From Methylobacterium brachiatum (GTDB lineage: Bacteria > Pseudomonadota > Alphaproteobacteria > Rhizobiales > Beijerinckiaceae): a DNA stretch of 64,000 nucleotides. The translations under genes were made by a program, and so were the position numbers. Shown here piece after piece: positions 34,883 to 43,896 of the stretch. A model generated the notes under the pieces. That model did not search any database. It was not told the origin of the DNA and saw only the letters and a program-made list of their open reading frames with translations. Every line of letters begins with the position of its first letter. The first letter of the stretch is position 1. The stretch covers positions 310,001 through 374,000 of the forward strand of contig NZ_JAJALK010000002.1 in assembly GCF_020523825.1 (NCBI RefSeq). The letters are read 5' to 3'.

Positions 34883-35831
34883 GGTGAGCCCCGTCGCGAT
34901 AGGCCTCGCGATACCACGCGATCGTCGGCCGCAGCCCGTCCGCGAGCCCCGTGAAGGTCGAGATCCCGAAGCGCTCGCGCAGCCGCCGGTTGGTCGAGCG
35001 GCGGGCGAGCACGCCGTGGGTCGCCGTGTCGGGGGCGTGGAGCGGCCGGTCCTCCCCCGCCACCTCCAGGATGGTGCGGGCGAGGTCGAGCAGGGTCGTG
35101 GTCTGCCCGCGGCAGAGATTGAGCACGTCGCTCGCCTCCCGTATCTCCAGGGAGCGGGCGAACACGTCGACGACGTCGCCGACATAGATGAAGTCGCGTT
35201 CGACCAGCGGGTTGCCCTTGATCTCGAAGCGATCCCCGGGCGCCAGCGCGCGCATCACGAAGGCCGGCAGGACGTGCGCCTTGCGCGGATCCGTCGAGTC
35301 GTGGGGGCCGTAGGGGTTGCTCAGGCGGAAGCTGAGCGTGTGGATCCCATAGCGCTCGGCGTGGAGGTCGGCGACCACCTCGCCCCAGCGCTTCGACCAG
35401 GCGTAGAAGGCCTCGTTCCGATTGGGCGGCGCGTTGAGATCGACCGGCCGCGCGTCGTCCAAGGGATCGCAGGCCGCCGGGTAGACGGCGACGCTCGAGG
35501 CCGCGCGCACCTCGCGGATGCCCTTCGTCAGGCAGAACCGGTAGAGGCGGTTGGTGATCTCGGCGTTGCCGGTGAGCAGATCGCTCTGCGCCGTCTCGAA
35601 CTGGTCGGCATCGTAGCGCTGCGCGGCGACGTTGACGACGATCGTATCGGCGGGGACCGACAGCGCGTCCATCGCGTCGAAGCGGGCGGCCTCGGTCGCT
35701 CCCGGCACCGCGCGGCCGGAGGGGCTGATCGCGATCAGCCGCTGCACGCGACCGGCGAGATGCGCGACGAGGTTACGGCCGACGAACCCGGTCGCACCGA
35801 CGATGACGACGGTCTCGGGCAGAGCGCCCAT
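34869..35831 (-). CDS. NAD-dependent epimerase/dehydratase
   Basis: 320-residue nucleotide-sugar epimerase of the extended SDR family. VIVGATGFVGRNLVAHL at the N-terminus, catalytic Ser in AASSVAVYP, Tyr/Lys in YAWSKRWGE, RLSNPYGPHDS and the substrate loop RDFIYVGDVVDVF. It begins two bases after the methyltransferase stop. Longer reading upstream in this frame overlaps the methyltransferase and is not real. Specific sugar not determinable. Confidence 0.87.
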   Translation of the reverse strand: MGALPETVVIVGATGFVGRNLVAHLAGRVQRLIAISPSGRAVPGATEAARFDAMDALSVPADTIVVNVAAQRYDADQFETAQSDLLTGNAEITNRLYRFCLTKGIREVRAASSVAVYPAACDPLDDARPVDLNAPPNRNEAFYAWSKRWGEVVADLHAERYGIHTLSFRLSNPYGPHDSTDPRKAHVLPAFVMRALAPGDRFEIKGNPLVERDFIYVGDVVDVFARSLEIREASDVLNLCRGQTTTLLDLARTILEVAGEDRPLHAPDTATHGVLARRSTNRRLRERFGISTFTGLADGLRPTIAWYREAYRDGAHHAGA

Positions 35832-35833
35832 GC

Positions 35834-37093
35834 TCAGGCCGCCTTCGGCAGGTCTGCGGCGGTGATCACCTTCAGCTCCGGAACCGGAACGATGAAGGCG
35901 CCACCGTTCTCGAGGTAGCGGCGCTCGCGCGCCAGGAACTCGTCGATGAAGTTCCAGGCGAGCACCAGGTAGGCGTCGGGCGCGGGCACGCTGCCCTCCT
36001 CGACGATCGGGATGCGCGCGCCGGGGATCAGGCGGCCGAACTTCAGCGGGTTCTTCTCGGCCGCATACTGAACCAGCCGCGGGCCGATGCCGAAGGCGTT
36101 GAGCAGGGTCGCGCCCTTGGCCGGGGCGCCGTAGGCGTGGACCGTCTTGCCCTCGGCGTGCATGCGCTCCAGCAGATCGAGCAGCGCGCTCTGCAGGCGC
36201 CGGACGTTCTCGGCGAAGCCGAGATAGGTCTCGAAGGTGCCGTAGCCGCGGGCCTCCTCGTCGGCGCGCATGCGCCTGACCGCGTCGCTGACGGGATGGG
36301 CGCCGGGGAAGCCGACATGCGCCTCGAGGGACCCGCCATGGACCGGGACGACGCTGACATCGAAGACTTCGAGACCGTGGCGCGCGAAGAGCTGCTCCAG
36401 GGAGCGCAGCGTGTAGTAGCACAGGTGCTCGTGATAGATCTGATCGAAGGCGGTATTCTCGATCATGCCACCCAGATAGATCGCCTGCACGACGAAGACG
36501 CCGTCCGGCTTGAGCAGCGTGACGATGCCTTTCACGACGCTGTGCAGCTCCTCCAGGTGGAAGAAGACGCCGGCGGCGGTGATCAGGCTCGCCGGACCGT
36601 CCTGGGCGCGGACGAGTTCCGCGGTTTCCGCATTGAAGAAACGGTTCACGGTCGGCACGCCCGCGGCGCGGGCCAGTTCCACGACGTTGGAGGCGGGCTC
36701 GACGCCGCAGCGGCGCAGGCCGAAGGGCTCGTACTGCCGCAGCCACGTGCCGTCGTTGCTGCCGATGTCGACGACGAGGTCCTGAGGCCCGAGGCCGTAC
36801 CGCTCCACGAGCCGGGCCGCGGTCTGGCGGAAATGCTCGACCAGCGTCTTCGTTGTCCCCGAGACGTAGGGATAGTCGCTGAACATGCTCTCCTTCGGGA
36901 TCGTGTGATCGATCTGGACGAGCGTGCAATCGTGGCAGAAGCCGGCGCGCAGGGGGAAATGCGGCTCGCGCCGGTCGGCGAGTTCCGGCGGGATCAGGCG
37001 GTTGCAGTGCGGCTGATCGGTCAGGTCGAGGAACAGCTCGACATCGCGTCCGTCGCAGACGCGGCATGCCATGGCGAGTTTCGTTCCTGTCAT
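35834..37093 (-). CDS. Sugar C-methyltransferase (TylCIII/NovU-like, SAM-dependent)
   Basis: About 419 residues from ATG 37093 (ATG 37111 and 37072 also possible). The N-terminal zinc-binding domain has paired CxxC motifs (CRVC and CHDC). Then come the SAM-binding domain (VVDIGSNDGTWL, GVEPASNVVELA, AAGVFFHLEEL) and a C-terminal domain with YHEHLCYYTLRSLEQL and YGAPAKGATLLNAFG. This three-part layout is that of enzymes that methylate carbon 3 or 5 of keto-deoxy nucleotide sugars. With the two epimerases that follow, it makes a branched or epimerized sugar for a surface polymer. Confidence 0.88.
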   Translation of the reverse strand: MTGTKLAMACRVCDGRDVELFLDLTDQPHCNRLIPPELADRREPHFPLRAGFCHDCTLVQIDHTIPKESMFSDYPYVSGTTKTLVEHFRQTAARLVERYGLGPQDLVVDIGSNDGTWLRQYEPFGLRRCGVEPASNVVELARAAGVPTVNRFFNAETAELVRAQDGPASLITAAGVFFHLEELHSVVKGIVTLLKPDGVFVVQAIYLGGMIENTAFDQIYHEHLCYYTLRSLEQLFARHGLEVFDVSVVPVHGGSLEAHVGFPGAHPVSDAVRRMRADEEARGYGTFETYLGFAENVRRLQSALLDLLERMHAEGKTVHAYGAPAKGATLLNAFGIGPRLVQYAAEKNPLKFGRLIPGARIPIVEEGSVPAPDAYLVLAWNFIDEFLARERRYLENGGAFIVPVPELKVITAADLPKAA

Positions 37094-37399
37094 TGTAAAA
37101 CCTGTAACCATCCGCGATGCAGCGATTTACGAGCAAGAGGCGCTTAACGGTGGACGTTGAACAGCGCAACTAACGCCGCACGCGGGATAAAACAATGTCA
37201 AAATACATCATATCTTACATAATAGAGAGTTTTTACGCGACAAATACAATCTAAATCTCTCGTAATAAGCAAAATATCATGGCATTCGTCGATAAAAAGC
37301 TTGCCGCAGAATCAAATTTACGGGTAGAAATCCCGTTTTTGGCAAAGAAAATATGAAAAAAAATATACTTCTTCCTTGATTTATATCCGAAGCAACGTG
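37094..37399. other. AT-rich spacer in the sugar locus
   Basis: About 300 bases of low-GC DNA with A/T runs (for example 37195-37260 and 37335-37365), very unlike the genes. It should carry the promoter of the methyltransferase/epimerase unit. No gene or clear terminator is seen. Confidence 0.5.
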
Positions 37400-38659
37400 T
37401 TACAGCAGGTTCGATTGACGCATGAAGGCGAGCAGGTCATCGGCGACGAAATGATGCACGGCGAGCCCCGCCGCTCGACCCGCGGCAAGATCTGATTCCT
37501 GGTCACCGACCAGGAAACTCCGCGCTCGATCGATCTCCCAATGGGTCATCAAGTCGAGGATCATGCCAGGTTTCGGTTTACGCCACGCGTGGACCGCCTT
37601 GTAGGTCTCGACGGTCCCGTCGGGGTGATAGGGGCAGAACCGCAGGTCGTCGAAATGCGCGCCCACCGCGTTCAATTCATCCTGCATCCACCCCGTCAGG
37701 ACGGCGAGATCCGCTTCCGTGTAAAAGCCGCGGGCGATCCCGGCCTGATTCGTAATAATGAACACGAAAAAGCCGGCGTCGTTCAAGCCGCGGATGGTTT
37801 CACGGGCGCCGTCTATCCAGTCGAACCTGTCGATTGAACCGACATAGCGATGATCGTGATTGAGAACGCCGTCACGATCCAGGAATGCCGCGGCCCTCCG
37901 TCGGCGGGCTGGAATCTCCGTCTGAGCCCGAGCATAACTCTCAGGCACGCCGATATCGAGGAAATAGCCGTCGTAGGCCCGGCCGAAGACGCGTCCCTCG
38001 GCGACCAGCCCGGGCAACACGTCCTGCTCAAGGGAGCAGGAGGCAGGCAGGCCCGTCAGGGCATCGCGGCGCACGAGATAAACCCCGGCATTGACGAGAC
38101 CAGGGCCGGGGGCGGGCGGCCGTTGCAGGAACGCCGTGATCCGCGCCCCCTCAAGCACGGCCACGCCGTAGCGCGACGCGTCCGGGACCCGCCGGAGCGA
38201 GAGGATCATCGCCGCATCCGGATGGCAGGATGCGGCGAGCGTGAGGGAGAGGAGATTGAAATCGAACCAGGAATCGCCGTTCAGGAGAAGGAACGTTTCC
38301 TGCGCCTCGGCGAGAGCATGAACAACCGCCCCGCCAGTCCCGGCCTGCTCCGGCTCGATCGAGACCCGCAGCGTCATGCCGAAGCGGCGGGCGATCGGGT
38401 TGTCGGCGGCGTAGCTGCGGATCTTCTCGCTGTAGAAGGACGCCAGCAACACGACGTCGGTGAATCCGTGACGACCCAGTTCAAACAGAAGCACGTCCAG
38501 GAACGGCTCGCCAGCCACGGGCAGGAGCGGCTTGGGGGTCGCCGCCGTTAAAGCGCCGAGGCGGGTGCCGAAGCCCCCACACAGGATCATCGCCTGCCTG
38601 ACTGCGCCCGGCTTCGCATCCACCGCCCTGGTCAAAGTCGGCCCCTCACTTCTCCGCAT
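37400..38659 (-). CDS. Fused heptose-1-phosphate nucleotidyltransferase (HddC-like) and heptose bisphosphate phosphatase (GmhB-like)
   Basis: 419-residue two-domain enzyme. Residues about 20-245 form a nucleotidyltransferase: MILCGGFGTRLG, TPKPLLPVAGEPF, LLLNGDSWFDFN. This resembles HddC, which makes GDP-D-glycero-D-manno-heptose from heptose 1-phosphate. Residues about 250-415 form a HAD phosphatase: FLDRDGVLNHD, TNQAGIARG, RKPKPGM, GDQESDLAAGRAAG. This resembles GmhB, which makes the 1-phosphate from the 1,7-bisphosphate. The zinc loop of typical GmhB is reduced: FCPYHPDG keeps one Cys and one His, and the later C-x-C is HAW. The fusion joins consecutive steps. It overlaps gmhA by 14 bases. 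Confidence 0.87.
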   Translation of the reverse strand: MRRSEGPTLTRAVDAKPGAVRQAMILCGGFGTRLGALTAATPKPLLPVAGEPFLDVLLFELGRHGFTDVVLLASFYSEKIRSYAADNPIARRFGMTLRVSIEPEQAGTGGAVVHALAEAQETFLLLNGDSWFDFNLLSLTLAASCHPDAAMILSLRRVPDASRYGVAVLEGARITAFLQRPPAPGPGLVNAGVYLVRRDALTGLPASCSLEQDVLPGLVAEGRVFGRAYDGYFLDIGVPESYARAQTEIPARRRRAAAFLDRDGVLNHDHRYVGSIDRFDWIDGARETIRGLNDAGFFVFIITNQAGIARGFYTEADLAVLTGWMQDELNAVGAHFDDLRFCPYHPDGTVETYKAVHAWRKPKPGMILDLMTHWEIDRARSFLVGDQESDLAAGRAAGLAVHHFVADDLLAFMRQSNLL

Positions 38660-39233
38660 TGCGCGGGAACAGGTTTTGCTCGACGAGACCGCAGACGATA
38701 TGCGCGGCGGTGATGTGAACCTGTTGGATCAGGGGGGTCGCATCCGACGGCGCGTGCAGGCACAAGTCGGCCCGCTCCGGCATCGATCCTCCCGTCGCGC
38801 CCGTGAAAGCGACGATTCGAACGCCAATCGCACGAGCGGCATCCATCGCCCTCAGCACGCTCGGCGAGCGCCCGGACGTGGAAAGCGCGAGTAAGACGTC
38901 GCCCGGACGGCCGAGAGCCAGAACCTGCCGCTCGAACACGTGTTCGTAGCCGTAATCGTTGCCGATCGCGGTAATCACGGAGGTGTCCGTCGTCAGCGCT
39001 ATCGCCGCGGCGGGTGGGCGATCGTAGTTGAGCCGCGAGACGAACTCGCCCGCGATGTGCTGTGCGTCGCCGGCACTCCCGCCGTTGCCGATCGTCAGGA
39101 GTTTCCCGCCGCCGCGCAAGGAGGCGGTGACGAGATCGGCAATCTCGAGCACAGTCGCGTGGAAGCGCCGATCATCGAGGGCATCCTGGAAAGTGTCCCG
39201 GGTTTTCGTAAGGAAATTGACGATCGGGCTCAT
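38646..39233 (-). CDS. gmhA: Sedoheptulose-7-phosphate isomerase GmhA (SIS domain)
   Basis: 195-residue phosphoheptose isomerase converting sedoheptulose 7-phosphate to D-glycero-D-manno-heptose 7-phosphate. Motifs: GNGGSAGDAQHIAGEF, STSGRSPSVL, and HITAAHIVCGLVE near the end with active-site His. Length is standard. First step of the GDP-heptose pathway whose other steps are encoded by its neighbours. Confidence 0.93.
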   Translation of the reverse strand: MSPIVNFLTKTRDTFQDALDDRRFHATVLEIADLVTASLRGGGKLLTIGNGGSAGDAQHIAGEFVSRLNYDRPPAAAIALTTDTSVITAIGNDYGYEHVFERQVLALGRPGDVLLALSTSGRSPSVLRAMDAARAIGVRIVAFTGATGGSMPERADLCLHAPSDATPLIQQVHITAAHIVCGLVEQNLFPRNAEK

Positions 39234-39317
39234 GATTACCTCGAGACGCTACCCGTTCAAGCCAGCGAGAGACAGGCTTCATGGCGCAGCGTTCAGTGAT
39301 CCTCGTTTCTTCACAGA

Positions 39318-40250
39318 CTAAACGTTGGCGAACCGAGAATTTCGAATCATCCGGAAGCCCTTGATCAGTTCCTTGATACCCCGATCGAGATCGAAATCGG
39401 GGAACCAGCCGGTCGCCTCCAGCTTCTCGTTGGACACGATGTAGTCGCGCTTGTCCGGATCCTCGCCGATCGGGGCCTCGACGTAGACGAAGTTCGGAAC
39501 GTGCGCCTTGATGCGCTCGCAGAGCTCCAGCTTCGACAGGTTCGCGCTCGACAGGCCGAGATTGTACGCCTCGCCACGCATCCGGCCGTGATTGTCCATC
39601 GCGTGAATGAAGCCTTTGGCGACGTCGCGGATGTGGATGTAGTTGCGCTTGAAATGCCCCTCGAAGACGAGGAGCGCTCGATCGGTCACGGCGCGATGCG
39701 TGAAATCGTTGACGAGGAGATCAAGCCGCATGCGCGGTGCCATGCCGAACACCGTCGCGAGCCGCAGGCTGACGCCGCGCCCGCTGTCGAGCACGGCCTT
39801 CTCGGCTTCCACCTTGGTGGTGCCGTAGAGCGAGATCGGTCGTAGCGGCGACTCCTCGGTGCAGAACTTGCCGGTCTCACCGACGCCGTAGCCCGAGTTG
39901 GTCGTCGGATAGACGATCATCTGCTCGCCACTCGCCCGCTGAACCAGCGCGACGACGGCATCCCGATTCAGTGTGGTAGCGCCGATCGCGTCTTCCTTGC
40001 ACAACGGCGCTCCGACCAGGGCCGCAAGCGGGACGAGGACATCGTGCTTCGGCACCAGGTCGTCCAGAATCCGCGTATCGCGCGCGTCACCCTTGATGGG
40101 CTCGAACCCATCGTAGAGACAGGCGGCGGACAGGTCCGGAGTTCCTGCCTTGAATGTGTCCAAGACCGTGACGTGGTGCCCGCGTTCCAGCAACATCGGC
40201 ACCAGGATCGTGCCGATATAGCCTGCGCCGCCAGTGATCAGAATGCGCAT
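39318..40250 (-). CDS. NAD-dependent epimerase/dehydratase of the heptose locus
   Basis: 310 residues from MRILITGGAGYIGTIL (start 40250; an in-frame ATG six codons upstream is possible). Extended SDR: catalytic Thr/Ser in PTTNSGYG, Tyr and Lys in LYGTTKVEAE, RLATVFGMAPRMR, and NYIHIRDVAKGF. Proteins of this subgroup often sit in heptose or aminosugar loci next to GmhA and HddA. It may modify the GDP-heptose, for example by C4 or C6 chemistry, but the reaction is unknown. Confidence 0.85.
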   Translation of the reverse strand: MRILITGGAGYIGTILVPMLLERGHHVTVLDTFKAGTPDLSAACLYDGFEPIKGDARDTRILDDLVPKHDVLVPLAALVGAPLCKEDAIGATTLNRDAVVALVQRASGEQMIVYPTTNSGYGVGETGKFCTEESPLRPISLYGTTKVEAEKAVLDSGRGVSLRLATVFGMAPRMRLDLLVNDFTHRAVTDRALLVFEGHFKRNYIHIRDVAKGFIHAMDNHGRMRGEAYNLGLSSANLSKLELCERIKAHVPNFVYVEAPIGEDPDKRDYIVSNEKLEATGWFPDFDLDRGIKELIKGFRMIRNSRFANV

Positions 40251-40313
40251 CGTGACGTCTCGTCTCATTCAGTCAGTGATGATTTGAAGCTGAGCCGCTT
40301 CATGAACAGGCGG

Positions 40314-41315
40314 CTACCGGCTTTGGCAGTAAATCAGGGTCGAACCATCGACGTCGACGCTGATCGGGATGACCGAGAGAGGGGCAACCCGTTCGGCTAG
40401 GCCGGGAATCCGCTCTGGATCGATCAGGGCGAGGAAAAAGCCGCCGCCCCCAGCACCGCACAGCTTCGCCCCATAAGCACCCGAGGCGACGATCGTTTCG
40501 AACAGATCGTCGAGAACAGCGTTGGAGACATCTGGCGAAAGCGTCCGCTTGATCTTCCACGACGCTGAGAGCATCTCGCCGAGCTGCGTGAGCCAGCCCG
40601 GAGTTCCGCATTCCAACAGGGAGACGCATTCCGCCACAAGGCGGTAGAGCTCGGACAATTCCCTGTCGATGGCCCGGGTCCGCGTCACGGCAATCTGCGC
40701 GGCGACAGTTGTCGTCGCGCGGCGCGCGATGCCGGTATGCACGAGCACCATTGAAGCGTTGAGCTGCCGCAGCGTTGCAGAGGTCATCTGAAGGGGGGAT
40801 ATTCGGATCGCGGAGCCGCTGAAGTCGAACCGATTTATACCCCCGAAGGCTGCGTGAAGCTGGTCTTGTACGCCGACATTCTCGCATAAGATGTCGCGTT
40901 CGACCTCAATCGCTTTTTTCGACAACTCGATCTTCGTCGGCTTTTGTCCGAGCAGCGCATACACCGTCCGCAGGAACCCTACGGTGAATGCAGACGATGA
41001 CCCTAACCCGCTGCCCGCCGCCGGAAGATCTGAGATGACGCTGACATCGAGGCGGTGGCTGACGTCAAAATGCCTCAGGACCTCCCGAACGACTGGGTGC
41101 TCTATTTCAAGAACATTTTGACAATGCTCCAGCTTGGAGTAGCTGAGCCTGTAATTATAGTCCTGGCATCCGACCAGACCCAAAGCAGCTATGATAATAT
41201 ACTTGTCGATCGCCATGCCGACGACTGCGCCCGGCTCACGCTCGAAATACTCCGGGTAGTCCGTCCCACCACCGAATAAACTAACCCGCAGCGGCGTGCG
41301 CGTGACCGTGAGCAT
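40314..41315 (-). CDS. hddA: D-glycero-D-manno-heptose 7-phosphate kinase (HddA, GHMP family)
   Basis: 333-residue GHMP kinase beginning MLTVTRTPLRVSLFGGGTDYP, the HddA-type start. The ATP-binding P-loop is PAAGSGLGSSSAF near residue 100 and the C-terminal motif is GAYGAKLCGAGGGGFF. It phosphorylates the 7-phosphate at C1 to give the 1,7-bisphosphate. It is the first gene of the hddA-epimerase-gmhA-hddC/gmhB unit on the minus strand. Confidence 0.9.
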   Translation of the reverse strand: MLTVTRTPLRVSLFGGGTDYPEYFEREPGAVVGMAIDKYIIIAALGLVGCQDYNYRLSYSKLEHCQNVLEIEHPVVREVLRHFDVSHRLDVSVISDLPAAGSGLGSSSAFTVGFLRTVYALLGQKPTKIELSKKAIEVERDILCENVGVQDQLHAAFGGINRFDFSGSAIRISPLQMTSATLRQLNASMVLVHTGIARRATTTVAAQIAVTRTRAIDRELSELYRLVAECVSLLECGTPGWLTQLGEMLSASWKIKRTLSPDVSNAVLDDLFETIVASGAYGAKLCGAGGGGFFLALIDPERIPGLAERVAPLSVIPISVDVDGSTLIYCQSR

Positions 41316-41601
41316 TACAGCAAATCCATTTGCACAATTCGTTTTGATGTCTCGAAGTTTTATATTTATGAATCAGTCCAGATCTTCGATATGCTGGCGA
41401 TCGGCCATAACATTCATAGGATCGATGCGCTAGGTCCATAGAAAGATATTTTATAATCAATAAATCGGTCGGTCTTATGCCGAAAAACTACAATACACTA
41501 TGAAATATATCATCCCAATGTAAAATTATAATTTTCAATATGCCGAAATGACGGCATGTATTTGGAATAAATATTTGTAGCGCTCTATTGGAATCGGCAC
41601 G
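41316..41601. other. AT-rich region upstream of hddA
   Basis: About 290 bases, low GC, probably holding the promoter of the heptose operon. No gene is supported. Confidence 0.4.
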
Positions 41602-41652
41602 ATGGTTAAGATTATGCATCGACCGGCTATGGATCGACCACTGCACACCGAA

Positions 41653-41820
41653 AAACTCACGGACGAGATTGCCCCGCCGCTGCAACTGCCGCGTTGCCGT
41701 TCGGGGGACGGGCACCGTCCGACCAAAAACCGGGCGGTGCTGGCCAGCGTTCTGCTCGTGCTCCGCCCTGGTCTGCCCAAGGGCGATGCTGTCGACCCGC
41801 GCACCGGCGGCAATGCTCTT
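41653..41820 (+). pseudogene. Transposase relic (IS5-like N-terminus)
   Basis: In the frame from 41653 one reads KLTDEIAPPLQLP, then RPTKNRAVLASVLLVLRPGLP. This matches the start of IS5-group transposases (LTD-x-x-W...PLLP, then N-R-x-V-L-x-G-I-L-W-V-L-R-T-G-x-P-W). The similarity ends soon after. No catalytic domain, ends or partner frame remain. Confidence 0.45.
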
Positions 41821-42099
41821 CGACGGACTGATGGCCAGAGCGCATAACCTGTGCCCCGTTCGCCCCTTGCTCCACCACGCTAGGCCCCGCTGAGCGCGAG
41901 GTTTTCTGGCATCCTGAGCCCTGACGGAGGGTGGATGCCGGGCATCCGTCAGGTCAAACCTGCCATCCTCGGCCCGTCATTCAGAGGGTCAACGGCGCCT
42001 GATCCAAACCGGGCCAGCTGTCATGCGGTCGCGATCCAGATCGCGAATCCCGACACCCCGCTGCCGCAGCTCAGATCGAGGCACACCAGCCCTCACGGC

Positions 42100-42320
42100 C
42101 AACGGAGCAAACCTCGCGTCGATGACGGGCGGGTCATCAGCGGCATCCTACCTGTGCTGAAACCCGGGGACCGAATACGCCTTCCACCTCCGGTCGGCAC
42201 ATGCGCATCGCGCTGCATTCGCCGCCGGGTCAAGACACATCACGGACCGTTGCACCGGCGCATTTGTCGAAGCCGTTGCCGCCCGACGACACAAGACGCA
42301 TCGGATATGGCCTAATCTGC
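42100..42320 (+). pseudogene. Second transposase relic
   Basis: SKPRVDDGRVISGILPVLK (from 42106) corresponds to the K-P-R-V-D-D-R-R-V-I-S-G-I-x-x-V-L-K segment of another IS5-group transposase. Downstream the frame becomes unlike the family, although short fragments persist (CRPTTQDASDMA). The piece is too short and damaged to function. Confidence 0.5.
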
Positions 42321-42348
42321 TCCCTTCCAGAAGGCGGATGCGCACAGC

Positions 42349-42615
42349 ATGGCCAGCAAGCATTTCGTTCACCCCACCCCGCACCCGAAAGCGACCATCA
42401 GGCTCGGCGGGTTCGACGTCCCCTGCGCGATCCTGGCGTCCGACGAGGGCAGCGCCCATGTGCGCGTGATCACGGCCGGCGGGATTCCGGAGCATCTGAC
42501 GCTCGTTCGCGGGGGTGAAATGCTGCGGGCGCGGGTCGCGATCCGCAAACAGGGCCCGCTGGGTCTGGATCTCTGGCTTGACCTGCAGGGCGCGCGAGAC
42601 GCACAGGCCGCGTAG
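42349..42615 (+). CDS. Small PilZ-like protein
   Basis: 88-residue protein. The sequence KATIRLGGFDVPCAILASDEGSAH, then PEHLTLVRGG and RARVAIRKQGPLGLDLW, follows the strand order of short PilZ-type domains: C-x-I-x-D-x-S-x-G-x-A, then P-x-x-x-x-L, then a basic strand ending G-L-x-x. The c-di-GMP-binding arginines of true PilZ (RxxxR) are not clear, so it may not bind the nucleotide. Stands alone between relics and a broken gene. Confidence 0.55.
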   Translation: MASKHFVHPTPHPKATIRLGGFDVPCAILASDEGSAHVRVITAGGIPEHLTLVRGGEMLRARVAIRKQGPLGLDLWLDLQGARDAQAA

Positions 42616-42740
42616 AGGTGCGTCGCCGACGGCGCTGCGTCGAGGATCGATCCTCAGAGGAATCGAAGCCTTCACATGAGCTCGGTCCTGTCGCCGGCCT
42701 GGCCCCGGCCCGATCCCCTTCGGGTCTCGGAGACTTCCGT

Positions 42741-43079
42741 ATGACGACGAATCCCGTCTAGGACATCGACACCCGATACATCCGCCAGATCCAACAGCAG
42801 CAGCAGATCGAGCTGGCGCTGATCAAGGCGGAGCGCGACACGGCCGTGCGGGACCGCGATCGGGCGCAGGCGCATTCCGATGCGATGGCCAAACTGGTCG
42901 AGGCCCTGTTGGCGAGCCTGCGGCCCTACGGGTTCAGCCGCAAGCGGTTCGTGCTCGCCATTCGCAAGGCGGCGCGCACCGTCCCGGACCGCGAGCCGGA
43001 TTCGCTTCAGCACGCCGTCCTGTTCGAGGGCTCGAACAGGATCCTCGGGGGCCAGTCCCTCGGTGGCGCGCGTCTTTAG
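42741..43079 (+). pseudogene. Small coiled-coil protein gene with a TAG at codon 7
   Basis: An ATG at 42741 with GGAG eight bases upstream opens a frame MTTNPV, then TAG (42759-42761), then continues without interruption for 105 codons. The rest is DIDTRYIRQIQQQQQIELAL, then a charged coiled coil (IKAERDTAVRDRDRAQAHSDA) and a basic C-terminal part (RPYGFSRKRFVLAIRKAART). Either the gene is inactivated, the stop is read through, or a non-standard downstream start is used (GTG at 42846 would give 77 residues). I do not recognise the family. Confidence 0.6.
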
Positions 43080-43107
43080 AGCGCCCCCGAACTCCCGCAT
43101 CGGTCTC

Positions 43108-43884
43108 ATGCAGAAGGTGGAACACAGGGCCATGGATGTCGAGCTCCTGACGGTGTTCAACGCCTTGATCGATCTCAGGAACAACCTGGACGACAAGCCC
43201 CATCTCCTGGGATCCGAGATCGAGTTCCTGGCCTTCGCCACGAAGATGGCCCCGTATTCCAACGCGCAGCTGCTGCAGGACCTGTGGGTCCTGTACGAGC
43301 TGAAGGAGAAGCGGCACGGCTATTTCGTCGAGTTCGGCGCCTGCGACGGCATCAGCCTCAGCAACACGCTCCTGCTCGAGAAGACCTTCGGCTGGCAGGG
43401 CGCCCTCGCGGAGCCGGCCCGGGCCTGGCACGCCGCGCTATACGCGAACCGAACCTGCTACATCTCCGACAAATGCGTCTACAAGACCGACGGGGTCGAG
43501 GTCCTGTTCAACGAGGTCGATATCGGCGAGCTGTCGGGCATGAACGACCTGGTGGAAGGCGATTTCCACGCGCAGTTCCGCCAGGAGGGCCGGCAATATC
43601 CGGTGCGGACGATCTCGCTGGAGCGCTTCCTCGCGGAGGCCCGCGCGCCCAAGCGGATCGACTACATGAGCATCGACGTGGAAGGCGGCGAGTTCGACGT
43701 GCTGAACAGCTTCGATTTCACCCGCCACGACATCGCGCTGATCAGCGTCGAGCACAACTTTTCGGACAGTCGCGAGAAGATCCACGCGCTGCTGACCGGC
43801 CTGGGCTACCGCCGCCGGTTCCGGCAATTGTCCCTGTTCGACGATTGGTACGCGCGGCCCGATCTCGTGACCGCCGGCGCTTGA
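43108..43884 (+). CDS. FkbM-family SAM-dependent methyltransferase
   Basis: 258 residues from ATG 43108 (ATG 43132 is also possible; no strong Shine-Dalgarno at either). FkbM signature: YSNAQLLQDLWVLYELKEK, GYFVEFGACDGISLSNTLLLE, GWQGALAEPARAWH, TISLERFLAEARAPKRIDYMSIDVEGGEFDVL split over two strands, and SVEHNFSDSREKIHALL. These enzymes O-methylate sugars, polyketides or surface glycans. It follows the broken coiled-coil gene and precedes a small unknown gene on the same strand, so it may belong with surface polymer synthesis. Confidence 0.9.
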   Translation: MQKVEHRAMDVELLTVFNALIDLRNNLDDKPHLLGSEIEFLAFATKMAPYSNAQLLQDLWVLYELKEKRHGYFVEFGACDGISLSNTLLLEKTFGWQGALAEPARAWHAALYANRTCYISDKCVYKTDGVEVLFNEVDIGELSGMNDLVEGDFHAQFRQEGRQYPVRTISLERFLAEARAPKRIDYMSIDVEGGEFDVLNSFDFTRHDIALISVEHNFSDSREKIHALLTGLGYRRRFRQLSLFDDWYARPDLVTAGA

Positions 43885-43896
43885 GGGGCCGGCATC

